From a virus: a stretch of 64,000 bases of DNA. The stretch spans positions 1-64,000 of the IMG/VR virus record IMGVR_UViG_3300031857_000124. One strand, given 5' to 3'. Each line of letters opens with the position of its first letter. Positions within the stretch are counted from its first letter, which is position 1. The position numbers and the translations under genes are program-made. Under the pieces are notes generated by a model, which worked only from the letters and a program-made list of their open reading frames with translations, searched no databases and was not told the DNA's origin. Below are positions 26,601 through 36,187 of the stretch, one piece after another.

Positions 26601-29600
26601 CAAGAAAACCAAACAAGGGTATCAGGTGAAGTCGGAGTCGGGCAAGAACCTGTCACAACCCAACCTATCGAAACAACAAGCGGTGAAGCGCCTGCAACAA
26701 GTGGAGTTCTTCAAACATCAGACGAAGCCGCGCAAAGGGTAAACGATATATTGAGTGATATTTATTTCAATGTTCCCGGCGGACGAAGTGGCGGATTGTT
26801 GGATGAAGGATTTGGGAATGCCCCAGCAGCTCTCGATAGAGCGAATGCGGAAGGCGGAAATCAATATTCGGCTCATGGAATGGGGAAAACAACTATTGGT
26901 AAAGCATTTAGTGATTTATTCAATCTTTTAACCAAAGGGATAGACCCGACTAGAGGTGGAGGAAGGCTTTACACGGCTCCGTTATCAGGGGGTCAACAAG
27001 GGGCGGGAGCCGGAACCGGAACAGCTTCTGGAAACGCATATATGGATGGACCATTTACTCTTGTTGCAAATAGAGGTGTTGGATCGATAACCGACGTGTC
27101 TCAAATAGGCGGAATCATCGTAAATGACGGTCTTGTAAATGCAAGGCCCGAATTGCTTGACGCTCTAAGACAGGCGTTTCCTGATATTGTATTTGAATCT
27201 ACATCAAACGCTGACCTGCTTGTTAGGCAATTAAATGCAAGAAGCGAAAGTCAACAAGCCGCTCAAACAGAAGCCGCTCCTCAAGCACAAGAAGAAATAG
27301 ACTCTGTAAGACAGCGGATAAATGCAATTGAAGCCGCAAGAAGAGAGGGCAGAATCCTTGAAGATGAAAAGCCTAATGAATTAAAGGAACTTAAGGCAAG
27401 GGAAAAAGAATTATTGTCCCAAGAGACCAAACCGTCTGGACAAAAATTAACCGTTGGAAGCAAAATTCAATGGGACGTATTCGGCAATGAATCAATGAAT
27501 GAATGGACTGTTGCTGAAGAAACTACAACTAGAGGCGGACAACCAGCGGTAAGGCTTACTCGGTTTATAGAACAGGGCGTTGCCGAAGGCGGCGGAATTG
27601 CGGGGTACACGCAAGAACACGTTGTACCAATCGTTGACTTGCAAGCCAAGCCAACCACCGAAAAGGCAACCGAAGGAACCAAGCCCGAACCTCAAAAGAA
27701 ACAGCCACTCAGAAAACGCGTTGCATCACTGTTTGAAACATCCGAAGGGGAGAAGTCAGCAGAGAAGGTTGGTGAGTTCTTAAAGGATGCCAACATCGAT
27801 GTAGAAGTACTGGACCCAAAAGATTTTGAGGAAAAGGGTTCACAAAGAAACTTCGAGGGAGATGCTGATGGTGTATTCTTAGTTGATAACAACACAGGCA
27901 AAATCTACCTGAACAGGGAGAAGATAAAGACCGCCGAAGGGAAGGTCATCGCGTTCCACGAGGGTATCCACCCGGTTATCAACATCATCCGCAACACTAA
28001 TCCAAAGCAGTACCAGGCGATCGTCCAAGGATTGAAGGCAGAGGCTGCAAAAAATAGCGCTGTGGCTCAGGCCGCTGCCGATGTTGCTGCTTCTGAATAC
28101 TACCAGGAGCAGGGTCCTTTGGCTATTGAAGACGAGACCGTTGTAGAAACCATGGCTCGTGTGGCTGCTGGAGATATTGACATCGACACGTTCGAGCCTA
28201 CGTTCCGTGAGAAGTTCATCGACTTCATGAATAAGTTGGCTAAGATGCTTGGCCTAGGCCCTATCGCGGTAAACTCTCCACGAGTTGAGGTGAAGCGTTT
28301 GGCTGATCAGCTTAGCAAGGCGTTGAATGAGGGCGGTAAGATTAGCGATATTGTAGGGAAAAAGAATGTGGGTAAATTCCAGAACACTATTAGTGATGGA
28401 CAATATTCTATAGATGCTAGAATAGCAGATAAAGGAGTTCAAGTTCCTCGAAGTGAAAAATTGCCATTGAAAATTGTGGCAAGCAAAGAGGAAGATGTTA
28501 TGCGTAGGATAAATGAATTGTTAGACAAATATCCAAACGCATTAACTGATAAAGAGCAATGGAAAGAGTTGATGTCAAGAGTTTTCCCTATAACTGTTGA
28601 TGGGGAAGTGTTTATACCAGCATTTCCAGAAGGACTCGCTAGAATGGCAGGAAGTGTGCAAGAGACTTTAAAAGAGATAAATAAAGTAAGCGACGAACAA
28701 AGAAAACTCGCTTCAGAAGGTTTGAAAAAAACCAAGGAGATTGGCGAGTTGTACAAGCAAGGAAAAATGGACGAGGTTGATACCGGTCTTTATTTCTTGT
28801 GGAATATCATGTCAATAGGTATAAGTCCATATCCTCAAGAATCTGGATTTCTTCAGGCTGTTAATGGTGGTGTAGACAAGTATATAAAACTTGCAGCTGC
28901 GGGTAAATTTAATGAAAACACTCTTAAAGAATACTTGAATTGGGTAGACGGAGTGCTTCCTAAAGGAACTCCTGGAGCCGGCTCAAAATCTAACTTAAAT
29001 TCATTTGGTAAAAGTTTCTTATCAAAGGCGGCACAAGAAATTGAAAGTGGAGAATTTGAAGGGAAAACAAAACTGCAAGCTCTTCATGAAATTCTTTCTG
29101 ATAGAAAAACACCAACCAACGAACTTAGAAGAAAATGGCAAGCAAATATGTCTGCCATGCAATTCAATAATAAGATTTTTGACTTTATCTTGCTTACTAC
29201 TGGTCGTAGTGATTTGTTTGTTACAGACAGAGTTAGGGTAGATCACTTCTGGGACGGAAATAACTTTAAGAAGAAGCGTGGTTTAAAGGAGTCAACCTCT
29301 TTGTATGACGGAAGCGACTTGACGTATGGTGCAGCAGCAGGTGCTGGATTTACTAAGATATTATCAGATGTGCCTGGATTAGTGTTTAATGAATTGGCAA
29401 ACAGAACTATGACGCCCATAGTTGAAAAGGCTTACAAACAGATAGGAGTAAAAGATTATCCTGAAGTAGGCAGATTTCACTGGGAAACATGGGTAGCTGC
29501 TAGTTCTCAGGAAGTTTCTCACGGATCTATTGATGCTATTGTACAAAGAAAAGAGAAAGGAGAGATACAAGATGCCGGTATTCGTCAAGGTAAATATGGC

Positions 29601-31544
29601 GCATGGGATTTTAATTTTGCGTACAAGAAAAGAGCGGGGAAAGATTTCGTTTATGAATTTGTAGACAATGACGGCAACACTTATGTGTTTGATAAGATTA
29701 ATGATATTCAAGACGAGATAGAGAAACAAAAGAAAAAAACATACGAAACAAATAATAGATTTTTATTACCAGATGAAAAAGGAAACATATCAAGGCCAAC
29801 AAAAGGCTTATCGACCGCTTGGTACGATACAGAACTCGTCGATGCAGAAAAATATTTCGAATTCCTCAGAAGCAAAGCAAAGGAAATCATTCCAGCACCT
29901 GATGTCGTTGAAGATCAAGGCGTCGTAATTGAAAAGCCGAAATCTGAAAAGATTTCTAAGGGAAAGAAACCGACTGGCCAGCCATCCAAAGGCATCAAAC
30001 GCGGATCATACATCCCCAAAACACAACCACTAGCCGGCGCTCCAACCCCTCAAGGAGCGACCGGACCTATAGAAGAGCTTGTTAATGTGGCTGAGAGTTA
30101 TGCTAAAAAGTTTAACATCCCTTACACCCGCCAGGCGGAATATGTTCCGATAGACGAAGATTTTTCAAAAGAACTTGCTGATGCCTACGAGGCGATGAAG
30201 CACGACCCAAGCAACCCAAAGGTTAAAGAGAGTTATGAGGATTTGATTCGTCAAACAAAGGATCAGTACGATGCCCTTGTGGATGCTGGATATGAGTTTA
30301 CATTTTTTGACAGCAAAACCGATCCGTACAAGGGTAATCCGGTAGACGCAATGCGTGACCTGAGGGCCAATAAGAAAATGGCTGTTTATGGAACGTATGA
30401 TGGATACGGAACTGGAAGTGAGTTAAATATTGGTCTTAAAGATCCAGCAGGAGGGCCAGACTTAAAGGTGAGTGACGTATTAAAGGCTGTTAAGGATGCT
30501 GGAGGAGAGGTTGTAAACAGCTCTGTTTACGAATCAAATACAGAGCCTACCTTAGTTGTTAAACTTAAAACAAAACTTGACGATAAGTCGGCAGACAAAT
30601 TATCAAGCGATCTTGGTCAGGAGTCTATTGCCCAAAGGTTTGATGACGAAACAGGAAAACTTTATGGCCCTCAGGCCGAAAAGTGGGGTGACTTCAATCC
30701 TGAGTTTTTTGTAACACTGGACGGAAGAAGGGCTTCCGACACCTCAAATCCTATGCTTGCTGATACTGGACTTCAATGGCCTGATCAAAACGGGGTGATG
30801 CACAAGGTTACGGCTAATGACTTGTTCCGCGCAGTACACGACGCGTTTGGTCATGGATTAGAAGGGGCTGGGTTTAGAGCGAGGGGGGAGGAGAATGCAT
30901 GGCAAGGTCATGTGCGTTTGTTTGTTGGTCCGGCCGTTGGAGCCATAACCACCGAAACTCGCGGTCAGAATAGTTGGTTGAACTACGGTCCTTATGGAGA
31001 AAAGAACAGGAAGGCCAAATTAGAGGACACTGTTTTTGCAGAACAGAAAACAGGGCTGATGCCTGAGTGGACGTGGACAGAAAATGTGGCTCCCGCTATG
31101 GATGAAGCTCCGCCAGAAACTGGCAAGCCAACCGCCCAACAATCCACCAAGATCCCCCGCACCCAGGCACAGGTTCGTGAGGCCGCTGAAAACGCAATAG
31201 ACGCGGTAGAAGAAGCGATTGCTGACGGCATGAGTCCACAGCAGGCCATTGATGAAAACATCTCAAACCAGGAATGGTACGGTGATTTGAGTGCTGCCCA
31301 GAAGGAACAGCTGAATGAAATACTTCAAGACGAGTTCGGGGCCACTGCAAGTGAACCTAAACTACAGAACAACGCCCAGCGCGTAGCTGACCTGTGGGAG
31401 AAGGGTGGAAAAGAAGCCAAGGCAGAGATCAAGAACATTTTGGAGACTGACCCTGAACTTTCGTACATTTACAACAATTTCCCGAAGATAACTAAGCAGT
31501 TAGAAGAGCAGGGATTGTTGACTAAAACAGAGAATTGTCCATGA
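23625..31544 (+). CDS. giant polyvalent internal protein with zincin domain
   Basis: 2639 residues. Residues about 4-65 hold two copies of a YYEYLKSK...PPTYESFQKTLS repeat common at the start of Bacteroidota phage giant proteins. About 470-620 is a hydrophobic Gly/Ala region that could cross membranes. A zincin motif FHEGIH (His 1445, Glu 1446, His 1449) suggests a metallopeptidase. About 2400-2450 carries the conserved VHDAFGHGLEG (His 2410) and EENAWQGH, TTETRGQNSW block seen in phage polyvalent proteins. The protein is presumably packaged and ejected with DNA, giving several activities at once to the new cell. Codons 905-1310 and 1570-2110 are markedly AT-richer than the rest, a sign of module exchange. 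Its stop overlaps the ferritin start. Confidence 0.75.
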   Translation: MAIPVSKKYYEYLKSKNLDVPPTYESFQKTLSNQESARKYFSYLQSKKSQGIDVPESFESFYKTLSLKGAQPEDGAASGQESNAPQGQQPQPSAPSFGQGIVDRMKQSQIQVPLKTDLQKKQEIKRPFEDITYKKEELPSETTQALVPEQTSFEISQANKAQSQIRQGKLPSNPKYVNEQVVQEVEDIRKEKGMPTLEESARRTMRRAELSDAISPFEDELKDYMAYSGDDTLTDDDYTIASNKDIADLYQESEDQPVSTIFLETTEEGKKNREKKDLVFKNVMDSYWRYMSKKYPDGYSSNKQRYDEIKKRISDKEGVSKGDEQFVLSIEDRAKGLFNAKRAEQAMAIENRIVENSNLVGSVDIQKYQEQTGDIFKQAEVLNTQLQKGEIAREFYDSQMESLKQKEKSISTRLGITEDVKKRVNQLQQDYNIYGKVLMGMSASGQAFADEFEKYSGIKEEFEQKKRNEEIAKKFWSTDFGVIEAPMKTWGAAYEFMRSAGAAGMSMAISSAASLVRMGAQVGPAKFLTSDDKYDISDRLFDKIMGLNANLIAESFEPETNSVVQKLSSMAGSGFGSMAMFMMGGEAAAAAKAPAWLGTFIPGFLSAEADYYNELIQTGKYSSSEASVVSSALAIPQATIELAVPDNLFKTQARASIRQAIRGNGPLGKAVFESLGAYTRDAFIKEGLLEEGGAYILDNISKRAANAIGQSKYFDTQFNNEEFVNSVLGGAIVKGGVDFIKGPQKKSQTRESVEYEIAERGQKIIDSHTSESTVGQLKETLKKPMETLESLRVHPNWDSLDDTKKAHVFSISQDIKTLEDSDVQDPVTEAQIQRLKSEREQILNLGTNGIDARTVGVSTAPQRVMVDGQQANFFINEDGDYELEYNNGKSVVIEKGEGAAEKIRSMGIKTDTGDVGEMVKENQNTLITPSLEKGATVDYNGKNAVVNSYKEKGGKVVYLNITTEDGKNLQIRDGAQGPGQQLLNNLNNLPYDQENQTRVSGEVGVGQEPVTTQPIETTSGEAPATSGVLQTSDEAAQRVNDILSDIYFNVPGGRSGGLLDEGFGNAPAALDRANAEGGNQYSAHGMGKTTIGKAFSDLFNLLTKGIDPTRGGGRLYTAPLSGGQQGAGAGTGTASGNAYMDGPFTLVANRGVGSITDVSQIGGIIVNDGLVNARPELLDALRQAFPDIVFESTSNADLLVRQLNARSESQQAAQTEAAPQAQEEIDSVRQRINAIEAARREGRILEDEKPNELKELKAREKELLSQETKPSGQKLTVGSKIQWDVFGNESMNEWTVAEETTTRGGQPAVRLTRFIEQGVAEGGGIAGYTQEHVVPIVDLQAKPTTEKATEGTKPEPQKKQPLRKRVASLFETSEGEKSAEKVGEFLKDANIDVEVLDPKDFEEKGSQRNFEGDADGVFLVDNNTGKIYLNREKIKTAEGKVIAFHEGIHPVINIIRNTNPKQYQAIVQGLKAEAAKNSAVAQAAADVAASEYYQEQGPLAIEDETVVETMARVAAGDIDIDTFEPTFREKFIDFMNKLAKMLGLGPIAVNSPRVEVKRLADQLSKALNEGGKISDIVGKKNVGKFQNTISDGQYSIDARIADKGVQVPRSEKLPLKIVASKEEDVMRRINELLDKYPNALTDKEQWKELMSRVFPITVDGEVFIPAFPEGLARMAGSVQETLKEINKVSDEQRKLASEGLKKTKEIGELYKQGKMDEVDTGLYFLWNIMSIGISPYPQESGFLQAVNGGVDKYIKLAAAGKFNENTLKEYLNWVDGVLPKGTPGAGSKSNLNSFGKSFLSKAAQEIESGEFEGKTKLQALHEILSDRKTPTNELRRKWQANMSAMQFNNKIFDFILLTTGRSDLFVTDRVRVDHFWDGNNFKKKRGLKESTSLYDGSDLTYGAAAGAGFTKILSDVPGLVFNELANRTMTPIVEKAYKQIGVKDYPEVGRFHWETWVAASSQEVSHGSIDAIVQRKEKGEIQDAGIRQGKYGAWDFNFAYKKRAGKDFVYEFVDNDGNTYVFDKINDIQDEIEKQKKKTYETNNRFLLPDEKGNISRPTKGLSTAWYDTELVDAEKYFEFLRSKAKEIIPAPDVVEDQGVVIEKPKSEKISKGKKPTGQPSKGIKRGSYIPKTQPLAGAPTPQGATGPIEELVNVAESYAKKFNIPYTRQAEYVPIDEDFSKELADAYEAMKHDPSNPKVKESYEDLIRQTKDQYDALVDAGYEFTFFDSKTDPYKGNPVDAMRDLRANKKMAVYGTYDGYGTGSELNIGLKDPAGGPDLKVSDVLKAVKDAGGEVVNSSVYESNTEPTLVVKLKTKLDDKSADKLSSDLGQESIAQRFDDETGKLYGPQAEKWGDFNPEFFVTLDGRRASDTSNPMLADTGLQWPDQNGVMHKVTANDLFRAVHDAFGHGLEGAGFRARGEENAWQGHVRLFVGPAVGAITTETRGQNSWLNYGPYGEKNRKAKLEDTVFAEQKTGLMPEWTWTENVAPAMDEAPPETGKPTAQQSTKIPRTQAQVREAAENAIDAVEEAIADGMSPQQAIDENISNQEWYGDLSAAQKEQLNEILQDEFGATASEPKLQNNAQRVADLWEKGGKEAKAEIKNILETDPELSYIYNNFPKITKQLEEQGLLTKTENCP

Positions 31545-32047
31545 TGACACCTAATAAACTCGATAAGAAAGCCGTTGACCTACTCATCCCGCGAATGAAG
31601 GATGAGTACAACGCATTTTACTTCTACCGTGCCGCCAGTAACTGGTGTCAGGGTGTTGGATTCTTCCAAGCCGCCAAGTTCTTTGCTGCCGAGTCGCAGG
31701 ATGAGCTTGAACACGCAAAGAAGATTGAGGATTATATCACCGACTGGAATGTAATCCCAGAACTACCCACCGTGGCTCGTCCACAGCTTGAGTTCTCCAG
31801 CATCGTAGAGGTTTTGGAAGAGGCTTACAAGATCGAGTACGACTTGTACGAGGCTTACGAGGAGACTTCGAAGAAACTTTTCGAGATTGACCTGTGCGTG
31901 TTTGACTTTTTACAACCACTGCGGTTGATACAGAACAAGTCTGTTGCTGAGTACAGCGACAAACTAAACCTGCTCGAAGGAGTAGAGGGTACTGACAAGT
32001 TCAAAGCACTGTTATTGGAAGAAAAGTTATTCCCCGTAAATGGCTAA
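31541..32047 (+). CDS. ferritin-like iron storage protein
   Basis: 168 residues from ATG 31541, overlapping the giant protein's TGA. It aligns by eye along its length with bacterial non-haem ferritin. Ferroxidase A/B site residues are present: Glu 22 (KDEYNAFYFY), Glu 55 and His 58 (ESQDELEH), Glu 99 (YKIEYD) and Gln 131 (LIQNK). The third-site residues (Escherichia coli Glu 49, 126) are Asp and Ile, so iron turnover may differ. It stores or detoxifies iron, acting either in the infected cell or within the virion. It lies between two genes for presumably packaged proteins and overlaps both, hinting that it could be part of the cargo. Host origin is possible, but base composition matches the neighbours. 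Confidence 0.88.
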   Translation: MMTPNKLDKKAVDLLIPRMKDEYNAFYFYRAASNWCQGVGFFQAAKFFAAESQDELEHAKKIEDYITDWNVIPELPTVARPQLEFSSIVEVLEEAYKIEYDLYEAYEETSKKLFEIDLCVFDFLQPLRLIQNKSVAEYSDKLNLLEGVEGTDKFKALLLEEKLFPVNG

Positions 32048-35000
32048 TCCCTGTAAAATAACCTTTAAGAAGACCAAGGACGGAAAGGCGAAGGAGTACA
32101 CCTACGCTGAGTTCATGACTGCCCTGCAAGATGGATTGTTCCAAGAGCTTGTGGATGGCGGACTTTTGAATGCGAATAAGATTCCAGGAGAAAATCCGTT
32201 TGCGGCAGCTGCTCCAAAGGAACAGAAGGGTCCGTCGGTAAAGGAAAGGAAGACCATAACCACAATCAAGAATAATCCGGACATCTCTGACAAGGTAAAG
32301 AATGCGTTTTCATCTGATCGCATCAACTACAATCAGTTGCCTAACGATGTTTCTGTAGCAGAGGCCAACGCGATTATCGAATCACTTGGTATGGAAGAGG
32401 CAGATAAATTGGCCAAGACTGGAAACAAGGATATGCCATCCGCGTTTAGAATTACCCTCGCTCAGATATTGATTAAGAAATACAACCAGGCGGGGGAATA
32501 CGGAAAGGCTGTAGATGTTGCTCAAGACATCGCTGAACTTGCTACCGATTACGGTCAGGCGATTCAGGCTCTTTCTCTGTTCGCAAGACTTACTCCAGAA
32601 GGGGCATTGCTTGCAGCTACCCGCATGGTAAAGAAGAATAAGGACAGGGCGGTAAGCAAACATAAATCGAAGGCGACAGAGGTTAAAAACACGATCAACA
32701 AGATTAACAAGGAGACCGCTAAACAAGTGGCTCAAGTGGCTCAAGCCGAGATGGAAAGGACCACAGCTAGTGTTAAGATGGTTGATCGTCCCAAGACTTA
32801 TGGTAAAAAGAACAAACTAGTAACCTTAGAAAGATACGAGAAGGCTCGTGCCGCCCTAAAGGGTAAGATGTTCAGTGCGGTTGTTCCCCCTCCCGAACTC
32901 ATTGAAATCGCTATGTTTCATATTGAGGCTGGGGCAAGGAATTTTGCCGACTTTGTGAAGCGAATGAAGGAGGATTTTGGAGAAAGGGCTAATGATTATT
33001 TACAGCCGGCTTATGATGAGGCGGTTTCAAGGCTTGATGCTTCTGAAAAGCAAAAGGCGATTACGTCTTCGGTGAATAAGTTTGGGAGATTGATCTCCGA
33101 GCAGTTGCCCCGTCAAGCAGATCGCAGGAGTAAGGTTGAAAAACTTCAAGAACTTGCCGATCAAATTGATGCGGAAACGGGGAACGATGCGTTCAACCAG
33201 ATTCTTAATGATTACAAGGCCATCCTAGCCCAAGAGCAGGCGGATAACGATGCTGTAAAGGCTCAGAAGAAACTAGACAAACTCGTTGCCTTCATGGGGA
33301 CTGAGGCTGGAATCAGAAAGGGACTCAAGGAAATGAATGTGAGAATAGGTGACTTGATTAAGCAGCACTATTCTGAGGTTGATGCGACAAAGGAAGACCT
33401 TATCAACAAACTCGTAAATGAGGCTGGATTGACTGGTGTTGAGGCCGATAACTTAGCTAACAAAATTCAGTCTGAGTTTGAGACCCTTGTTGCAGATAAA
33501 AAGAGAAAGGCCATCGAGAGATTAATGCCGAAAGGTCCACGCACAACTGCTCGTAAGGAGGCATTTGAAAAACTCGTAGAGGCATCCAACATTGGGGCCG
33601 TAGACGAGGCGATGGTTAATGACGCAATAGCTGAGGCTCTTGGGGTTCCGTCAAGCCTAACGCCTGAACAGGCGGCTAAGATTACTGAACTGGCCAACGC
33701 GGTTCAAGAGGCAAAGACTGAGCGTGAAGAGCTACGTGCAATACAGAATTTACTATCTTATCAGCAGAACATTAATGGCATTTCTTGGTTTGAAGTAACT
33801 CAAGCCGTGTGGATGGCCAATATGTTGTCTGGATGGAAGACACAGACCATCAACATGATAGCCAACCTTTACAACACTGGAGCCCTGTTTGCTAATGCCG
33901 CCCTTCAGCGCAGCACAAGCAGAAGGTTATTAGTAAAGGGTTTGGCAGTTGGATGGAAACGCGGATTTTTTGAGGGTCTTGACAGCCTAAAAACGGGATA
34001 CAGCCCGATTCGAGATAAGTCAGAAATCCCAAACATACTTGAGCGCGTAACATTTAAGGGCGGAAAGTTTAATCCAGTTAACTACGCCAAGTATGTTCGA
34101 CGTCTTATGACGGCTGTTGATGTTTTATCCTTTGAGGGATTACGCCAGATGCGTTCATTCCAGATGGCGTACAAGAAGGCGGCTGCTGAAAACGAAGGAT
34201 TTTCCAGCAAAGAATTAAGAGACAAAGCTCTTGAGATATTAAACAGGAAAGATGAGACATTGAATGCCGCAATTGATCAGGCAAAAGATGAAAGGGCAGT
34301 AAAAGAGGCGTTGCTCAAGGATGATTTTGAGGATGGAAAAATTACTAAGGAAGAGTTCATGAAGCAGATGGACTTTGCTAAAACTGACGAACGATTCCGA
34401 ATCCACGAATTGATTGAAGAAAAACGTGATAGTGATATAATGATTGAGGCAAAGGATTACGCTGCTCGCGGTACGTTCAATCACCCGCCAAACGGATTGC
34501 TTGGTCTTCTTTCTCAATACATGAACTCCGCGAAGAGGGAATGGCCAGCGTTGAATTTTGTAGTGCCATTCGTAAACGTAATCTCTAACGTAGCCAACGA
34601 AACGCTTAACTACACCCCTGTAGGTTTTGCTCGTGCAAGAAAGGAAGGTGGGACATTGACTGGACTCAAACCTATTCAGGATTGGGACGCTCAGAAGAGA
34701 ACTGATCTGATGATAAAGGCGACTATGGGAACAGGCCTTATGGCTTTGACCTACCTGTTGACTAAGTTAGACGATGATGACGAAGAACCAGTTCTTGAAA
34801 TTACGACTAATGGGTTCAATGACTTTGCTAAGAATAAAGAACTTATGGAGACCGGATGGCAACCATACTCTGTGAGGGTGAAGAATCCTGTTACCGGAGA
34901 GTATTCGCCTTGGTTCTCTTACAAGACAAGCCCATTCATGCTTGGTCTTTCGTTCATTGGATCGCTTGGAGATGCTGAAAAGTATTTAGGGGAAGACATC

Positions 35001-35744
35001 TCTGCTGATGGATACAAGAAGATGTCTGTAGCGGCCACGGGGCTTACAAGGTCTTTCCTTGATCAAACATTCCTTTCATCTGGAGAAGACTTCTTATCAA
35101 GTGTGCTTGACTCAAGGGATAAGGACTTAGTTGACAATGTTCGTGATGCGGTTATTAAGACAGGAACTACTATTGTTGTTCCGGCCATCTACACTCAGAC
35201 CGCTCAAAAGATTTCAGATATCATGGAAATCCCACAAAAAGAAATCCGTGATACGTACTTTGGTAGGGTGTTCAGGGACATCCCTGTTGCTCGGGATAGG
35301 TACAATAATGTGATTAACGCCCTAGGAGATGAAGTTCCCTACGACTCTGACTTGCTAATTAGCTCTGACAAGGGTAAGCCAGAAGATAGGCTTTGGAACC
35401 TTGTTATTTCTAAAAAACAAACTATTGGCACACCTAAAGCGCCAGAAACGTATTTGGATAAGGATAATAACGAAGTTCAGTTAACCGAAGAGCAGACGTA
35501 CAGTTTCATGAAAATCAGGGGTTCGTACATTAAAAAAGCGCTAGAAGAGAACTACGACGCCCTTAGCAAGTTAAGCAATGCCGATTTCTCCAAGTACTTA
35601 ACAGGTTTAAAATCACAGGCTACAAGCATTGCTAAGTCTTCCTTCACCACAGAGCAAAAAGCGTTAGACAAGAAGATTGCTCGAGATCTAAAAGAACAAA
35701 AGTGGAAAATTGAAGATATACTAGAAAAAAACGAATCTGAATAA
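32040..35744 (+). CDS. large polyvalent internal protein
   Basis: 1234 residues. The N-terminus CKITFKKTKDGKAKEYTYAE and a long charged coiled-coil region (residues about 60-560) are followed by ISWFEVTQAVWMANMLSG and KTQTINMIANLYNTGALFAN, a block that recurs in phage polyvalent and internal proteins. Further C-terminal hydrophobic segments are GTGLMALTYLLTKLDD and SPFMLGLSFIGSLG. It is probably ejected and membrane-interacting. No catalytic motif is clear. The first 8 bases overlap the ferritin gene. Confidence 0.68.
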   Translation: MANPCKITFKKTKDGKAKEYTYAEFMTALQDGLFQELVDGGLLNANKIPGENPFAAAAPKEQKGPSVKERKTITTIKNNPDISDKVKNAFSSDRINYNQLPNDVSVAEANAIIESLGMEEADKLAKTGNKDMPSAFRITLAQILIKKYNQAGEYGKAVDVAQDIAELATDYGQAIQALSLFARLTPEGALLAATRMVKKNKDRAVSKHKSKATEVKNTINKINKETAKQVAQVAQAEMERTTASVKMVDRPKTYGKKNKLVTLERYEKARAALKGKMFSAVVPPPELIEIAMFHIEAGARNFADFVKRMKEDFGERANDYLQPAYDEAVSRLDASEKQKAITSSVNKFGRLISEQLPRQADRRSKVEKLQELADQIDAETGNDAFNQILNDYKAILAQEQADNDAVKAQKKLDKLVAFMGTEAGIRKGLKEMNVRIGDLIKQHYSEVDATKEDLINKLVNEAGLTGVEADNLANKIQSEFETLVADKKRKAIERLMPKGPRTTARKEAFEKLVEASNIGAVDEAMVNDAIAEALGVPSSLTPEQAAKITELANAVQEAKTEREELRAIQNLLSYQQNINGISWFEVTQAVWMANMLSGWKTQTINMIANLYNTGALFANAALQRSTSRRLLVKGLAVGWKRGFFEGLDSLKTGYSPIRDKSEIPNILERVTFKGGKFNPVNYAKYVRRLMTAVDVLSFEGLRQMRSFQMAYKKAAAENEGFSSKELRDKALEILNRKDETLNAAIDQAKDERAVKEALLKDDFEDGKITKEEFMKQMDFAKTDERFRIHELIEEKRDSDIMIEAKDYAARGTFNHPPNGLLGLLSQYMNSAKREWPALNFVVPFVNVISNVANETLNYTPVGFARARKEGGTLTGLKPIQDWDAQKRTDLMIKATMGTGLMALTYLLTKLDDDDEEPVLEITTNGFNDFAKNKELMETGWQPYSVRVKNPVTGEYSPWFSYKTSPFMLGLSFIGSLGDAEKYLGEDISADGYKKMSVAATGLTRSFLDQTFLSSGEDFLSSVLDSRDKDLVDNVRDAVIKTGTTIVVPAIYTQTAQKISDIMEIPQKEIRDTYFGRVFRDIPVARDRYNNVINALGDEVPYDSDLLISSDKGKPEDRLWNLVISKKQTIGTPKAPETYLDKDNNEVQLTEEQTYSFMKIRGSYIKKALEENYDALSKLSNADFSKYLTGLKSQATSIAKSSFTTEQKALDKKIARDLKEQKWKIEDILEKNESE

Positions 35745-35755
35745 CTTTATCATCG

Positions 35756-35763
35756 TATATTTG
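35756..35763 (+). promoter_or_regulatory. TATATTTG promoter box before small membrane gene
   Basis: TATATTTG directly precedes the ATG at 35771 by 7 bases, so the transcript would be leaderless or nearly so, as at 2160-2167. No clear -33 TTG at the standard distance. Confidence 0.5.
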
Positions 35764-35770
35764 CACCGCA

Positions 35771-35965
35771 ATGATAGTAGAGCACACTCAATCGTCTAAC
35801 CCAATAGATTCAATCATCGCCATAGTCCTTACGGCATTTGCTGCCGTTGTGTCCTGGCAAGAACAGGCCGAGTGGGCGTTCCGTATTCTGTCATTAATGT
35901 TGGCATCTACAGTCTCTGTTGTTGTGCTTTTCGGCCACTACAAGAAGACAAAGAAGAAGAGGTAG
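35771..35965 (+). CDS. small two-helix membrane protein, holin candidate
   Basis: 64 residues. Two membrane segments (SIIAIVLTAFAAVVSW and FRILSLMLASTVSVVVLFG) are joined by a short EQAEW turn and followed by a very basic tail (HYKKTKKKR). This is the size and topology of class II holins. It has its own promoter-like box and is followed by stem-loops at 35991-36042. It could instead be a small virion or signalling membrane protein; a second holin candidate lies next to the endolysin. Confidence 0.6.
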   Translation: MIVEHTQSSNPIDSIIAIVLTAFAAVVSWQEQAEWAFRILSLMLASTVSVVVLFGHYKKTKKKR

Positions 35966-35990
35966 TCTGTCTCCCAGCTATAAATAACAA

Positions 35991-36042
35991 AGGGGGGCAG
36001 CGTTTACTGTCCCCCTCAAATGGTTTTGCCTCCCGGCATTTG
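35991..36042 (+). terminator. tandem stem-loops after small membrane gene
   Basis: The first stem pairs 35991-36000 with 36007-36016 (10 pairs, one G-U, 6-base loop CGTTTA) but has no T run. The second pairs CAAATG (36017-36022) with CATTTG (36037-36042) around a 14-base loop. They may terminate transcription or protect the 3' end. The interval 36043-36187 is AT-rich and contains no gene that I can see. Confidence 0.5.
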
Positions 36043-36187
36043 CGCTAAACCGCGACAAATCTAATACAAAAAAGCTAAAAATCCTAATTAGCATTTATTT
36101 TAACAAAATAAATTTGACTAAGCATTAAATTGTGACTAATTTAGCCGCATTGGAATAAAGTTCAATGTCAATGTTTTGGTAGGTGAT

